DNA from: Sutterellaceae bacterium
Lineage (GTDB): Bacteria; Pseudomonadota; Gammaproteobacteria; Burkholderiales; Burkholderiaceae_F
DNA: 8,500 nucleotides
Direction: 5' to 3'
Assembly (NCBI GenBank): GCA_030531135.1
Contig: JAUNOJ010000066.1
Span: forward strand, 1-8,500
The notes below the pieces were generated by a model. That model saw only the letters and a program-made list of their open reading frames with translations. It did no database searches and had not been told where the DNA came from. The translations under genes were made by a program, and so were the position numbers. The first letter of the stretch is position 1. The number at the start of each line of letters is the position of its first letter. Of this stretch, positions 6,307 through 8,500 are shown one piece after another.

Positions 6307-8157
6307 TTACGCACCGTGGCCGATATAAAGTTCTTCGATCTCAGAAGCAAAGCGCTCTGCAATCTGACGGCGACGCAACTTCATCGTGGTGGTCAAAAGA
6401 CCGTTTTCCACCGTCCAGCTTTCGGGCACCACGGCAACGTTTCTCGGTTGACCGTAGCGTGGGAAGTCTTTGGTGGCGGTACGAATGCGCTTGATGATGG
6501 CGTTACGCACCTGACGGCACCCCATGGTGGAGGGATCGTAAGGATCAAGCTGCAAGTCCTTGCAAAGCGCGCGCCAACGTTCTTGATTGACCACGACCAA
6601 AGCGGCGATGTAGGGGCGGTTTTCCCCCACGACCATCACTTGATCGAAGAGCTTGTCTTCCTGAATGGCAAATTCAAGGTCGACGGGGCTCACTTTTTCG
6701 CCCACGCTCGTGACAATAATTTCTTTGATGCGGCCTTTGATGCGAATACGACCGCCGTCGGACATGTCGGCCTGATCGCCCGTCTTGAGCCACCCGTCTT
6801 CGGTGAAGGTACGAGCGGTATCTTCCGGTCGACCCCAGTAGCCCTTCATCACTTGGGGACCCGTGACTTGCAGTTCGTCATTTTCACCGATACGCGCGTC
6901 AATGCCGGGCAAAGGACGGCCCACGGTCAAGGGGTGGTTGCCCTTTTCTTCGGACAGAGAAATCACCGGAGAGCTTTCGGTCAAACCGTAACCTTGGCGC
7001 AGCGGCACGCCCATGCCGCAGAAAAATTTCGCTACGGAATAATTTAAGGCGGCGCCGCCCGCAAAGAGCATGCGAACGCGCGTGCCGAACACGCTTTGAA
7101 TCGGGCGCGCAATCTTGCGCTCCAAGTAACCTGCCACAAACAAATCCAAGCATTCGCGCGCGGAGTGCTCGACCGGCAAATCATTGACCTTGCAGAACTT
7201 TCTCCAACCCACTTCCTGCGCCCAGTCGAAGAAGTACCCCTTTTTCTTGGGCATCTTGCGACGCAATTCCATGAGCTGATTGTGAATCCGTTCAAAAACG
7301 CGCGGCACCGAGCACATGATGGTGGGGTTCACGGCTCGCAGATCGTCCGTTAACTGACCCACGCCGCGGGAAAACGCCAGCGAAGCACCCGTGGCCGTTG
7401 CCATGTAGTAGCTCGCCGTTCGTTCAAAGGTGTGCGACAGGGGCAAAAACGACAAATACACGTCGTTTTCGTCCACATTCATATAGCGATGCATCTGCTG
7501 CACGTTGCTCACCACATTGCGGTGCGTGAGCATCACGCCCTTGGGACGACCCGTGGTGCCCGAGGTATAAACCAAAGCGGCCAAATCGTCGGGCTTGGGA
7601 CCGTCGGGCAAAACATCAACGTCGTTACCCGTGGCCAACCAATCTTCGGTGCCGCAGTAGGGGATGTGATCTTGACTGATGCCCGTTTCGGATTCGTGCG
7701 TCAAAACGACTTGCTTTAAGTGAGGCAACTCGACGCCGCAGGTGGCCAAAGAATTCCAACGGGCAAAGTTGACCGTCACCAAGAATTCGGCTTGGCTGTC
7801 GTTCAAAATAAAGCAGGAAGACCCGGCCGTGTCGATGGCGTGCAAAGGCACCGGGACGAGGCCGTTGGCCAAAGCCGCTTGGTCAAAGGTGAGCGCTTCC
7901 AAAGAGTTGGGCAAAAGCATGGCCACGCGTGCGCCGTGGGCCAAACCCATCTTGGCAAAGGCTTTGCGCCAGCGAATCACGCTTTCGGAAAACTCGCGCC
8001 AAGTCGTCGTCACCCACGTATTGGTACGGTGTTCGTACCAGCGGTAGGCCTCGCGGTCTGCATAAATGCGAGCGGTGCGATCTAAAAGTTCGGGTAATAC
8101 GGTAAATTCGTCGATAAAGCGCGACAACTGAGTCACCTTTGCACAAATGAAAATCAA
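6307..8157 (-). CDS. Long-chain acyl-CoA synthetase (AMP-binding, FadD15-like)
   Basis: The product belongs to the ANL adenylate-forming superfamily and should activate a fatty acid via acyl-AMP to acyl-CoA. The P-loop motif A3 is at 197-209 (YTSGTTGRPKGVM). Motif A5, YGLTESSP, is at 390-397 with the catalytic-type glutamate E394. A7 is TGD at 459-461, A8 is GRIKEII at 475-481 with R476, and A10 is at about 586-595 with the adenylation lysine K593 (TTTMKLRRR). All key residues are present. The length of about 600 and the 238-243 (LPLSHT) and RVFERI segments fit the bacterial FadD15/long-chain group rather than the shorter E. coli FadD. Substrate chain length cannot be read. The start is uncertain: the longest frame starts with TTG at 8157, while a GTG at 8136 or a TTG at 8127 (preceded by AAAGGTG at a good distance) would shorten it by 7 or 10 residues. 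It follows lpxH by 105 bp and is the first gene of the tatD unit. Confidence 0.93.
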   Translation of the reverse strand: MIFICAKVTQLSRFIDEFTVLPELLDRTARIYADREAYRWYEHRTNTWVTTTWREFSESVIRWRKAFAKMGLAHGARVAMLLPNSLEALTFDQAALANGLVPVPLHAIDTAGSSCFILNDSQAEFLVTVNFARWNSLATCGVELPHLKQVVLTHESETGISQDHIPYCGTEDWLATGNDVDVLPDGPKPDDLAALVYTSGTTGRPKGVMLTHRNVVSNVQQMHRYMNVDENDVYLSFLPLSHTFERTASYYMATATGASLAFSRGVGQLTDDLRAVNPTIMCSVPRVFERIHNQLMELRRKMPKKKGYFFDWAQEVGWRKFCKVNDLPVEHSARECLDLFVAGYLERKIARPIQSVFGTRVRMLFAGGAALNYSVAKFFCGMGVPLRQGYGLTESSPVISLSEEKGNHPLTVGRPLPGIDARIGENDELQVTGPQVMKGYWGRPEDTARTFTEDGWLKTGDQADMSDGGRIRIKGRIKEIIVTSVGEKVSPVDLEFAIQEDKLFDQVMVVGENRPYIAALVVVNQERWRALCKDLQLDPYDPSTMGCRQVRNAIIKRIRTATKDFPRYGQPRNVAVVPESWTVENGLLTTTMKLRRRQIAERFASEIEELYIGHGA

Positions 8158-8175
8158 TCCCGAGATTTTACCTTG

Positions 8176-8189
8176 AAGCCTTACGGCTT
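8176..8189 (-). repeat. Small hairpin with GNRA tetraloop upstream of the acyl-CoA synthetase
   Basis: On the minus strand AAGCC and GGCTT pair around GTAA, a GNRA-type tetraloop. It lies 19 bp before the TTG at 8157, in the lpxH-synthetase gap. No T-run follows, so it is not a canonical terminator. The 105-bp gap shows no convincing sigma-70 promoter, although TTGACG (on the minus strand near 8205) and TAAAAT (near 8170) are present at poor spacing. Confidence 0.35.
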
Positions 8190-8262
8190 AGGAGCTCTTG
8201 AGAACGTCAATTTGCGACAAAGTGTAGTTTGCGCGCGATCTTTGCCTTTGCAAGAATGCAAT

Positions 8263-8500
8263 TTAGAAGAGGTGATTGAGCCACTTATTGGTGATCACCA
8301 ATTTCGGATGGCCGTCTTCCCCCAATTCCACCCAACCGCGGCGCTTCGGGTTCGTGCTTTGCATGTCCCAATCGGGCAAAACCGTACGGGTAATGCCTTC
8401 GAACGTGTGCACGCCCGGTCGGTGCGTGTGCCCGTGGATGACTTGCGTGACGTCGTACTTGCGGCAGTCGGCGGCAATGGCCGACTCGACCACGTCCATT
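8263..8500 (-). CDS. lpxH: LpxH, UDP-2,3-diacylglucosamine hydrolase (C-terminal part, cut by window edge)
   Basis: Only the last 78 or so residues are visible; the gene continues beyond base 8500, and the methionine at 8499 is internal. LpxH cleaves the pyrophosphate of UDP-2,3-diacylglucosamine to lipid X on the inner face of the cytoplasmic membrane, the fourth step of lipid A synthesis. The diagnostic part is VIHGHTHRPGVH. Its GHTH histidines correspond to the Mn-binding H195 and H197 of E. coli LpxH, the last metal ligands of this calcineurin-like phosphoesterase. The preceding MDV..SAIAADCRKYDV and the following VLPDWD..RRGWVEL strands fit the LpxH C-terminus, and the end at NHLF is the expected length. 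The metallophosphoesterase core lies outside the window. Confidence 0.9.
   Translation of the reverse strand, partial: MDVVESAIAADCRKYDVTQVIHGHTHRPGVHTFEGITRTVLPDWDMQSTNPKRRGWVELGEDGHPKLVITNKWLNHLF

Noticed and set aside
6316..7047. Plus-strand open frame of 243 codons
   Set aside because: It lies wholly antisense to the acyl-CoA synthetase, whose motifs prove the minus strand is coding. The translation is rich in His, Arg and Phe with no domain, typical of a shadow frame.

Overview
The window reads as an ordinary chromosomal segment of a Gram-negative proteobacterium of moderate GC content. LpxH (lipid A synthesis), two predicted outer-envelope lipoproteins and a full-length RlhA all point that way. 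A tatD gene followed directly by an ankyrin-repeat gene suggests Betaproteobacteria/Burkholderiales, perhaps a Sutterella-like gut lineage. That placement rests on remembered gene order and protein style, not on a search.

Left part (1-3361), minus strand: rlhA, the U32-family 23S rRNA C2501 hydroxylation protein, lies upstream of an unrecognised 384-residue, charged, helix-rich cytoplasmic protein. The 94-bp gap between them contains a possible promoter, so the second gene may be transcribed independently. Two hairpins lie downstream of it (76-98 and 20-40).

Middle (3362-4717): this stretch is visibly more AT-rich than its surroundings. It holds one clear plus-strand gene, a 92-residue BamE-like (SmpA/OmlA-type) lipoprotein with a strong ribosome binding site and a rho-independent terminator. 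About 830 bp without a recognisable full gene follow. That stretch contains hairpins, a 12-bp inverted repeat enclosing an 18-codon ORF with a good Shine-Dalgarno sequence, and short open fragments that could be decayed coding sequence.

Right part (4664-8500), minus strand, read from right to left: the 3' end of lpxH (cut by the window edge), then a tight cluster of an AMP-binding long-chain acyl-CoA synthetase, tatD and an ankyrin-repeat lipoprotein. The synthetase and tatD are 3 bp apart, and tatD overlaps the ankyrin gene by 7 bp. A perfect 12-bp stem terminator at 4664-4694 closes the unit. The three genes are almost certainly co-transcribed, but no shared pathway is evident.

I see no CRISPR array, tRNA, rRNA, intact insertion sequence, phage or defence system. 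The parts most worth a second look are the AT-rich middle region and the unidentified 384-residue protein. The rest is well-understood housekeeping content.
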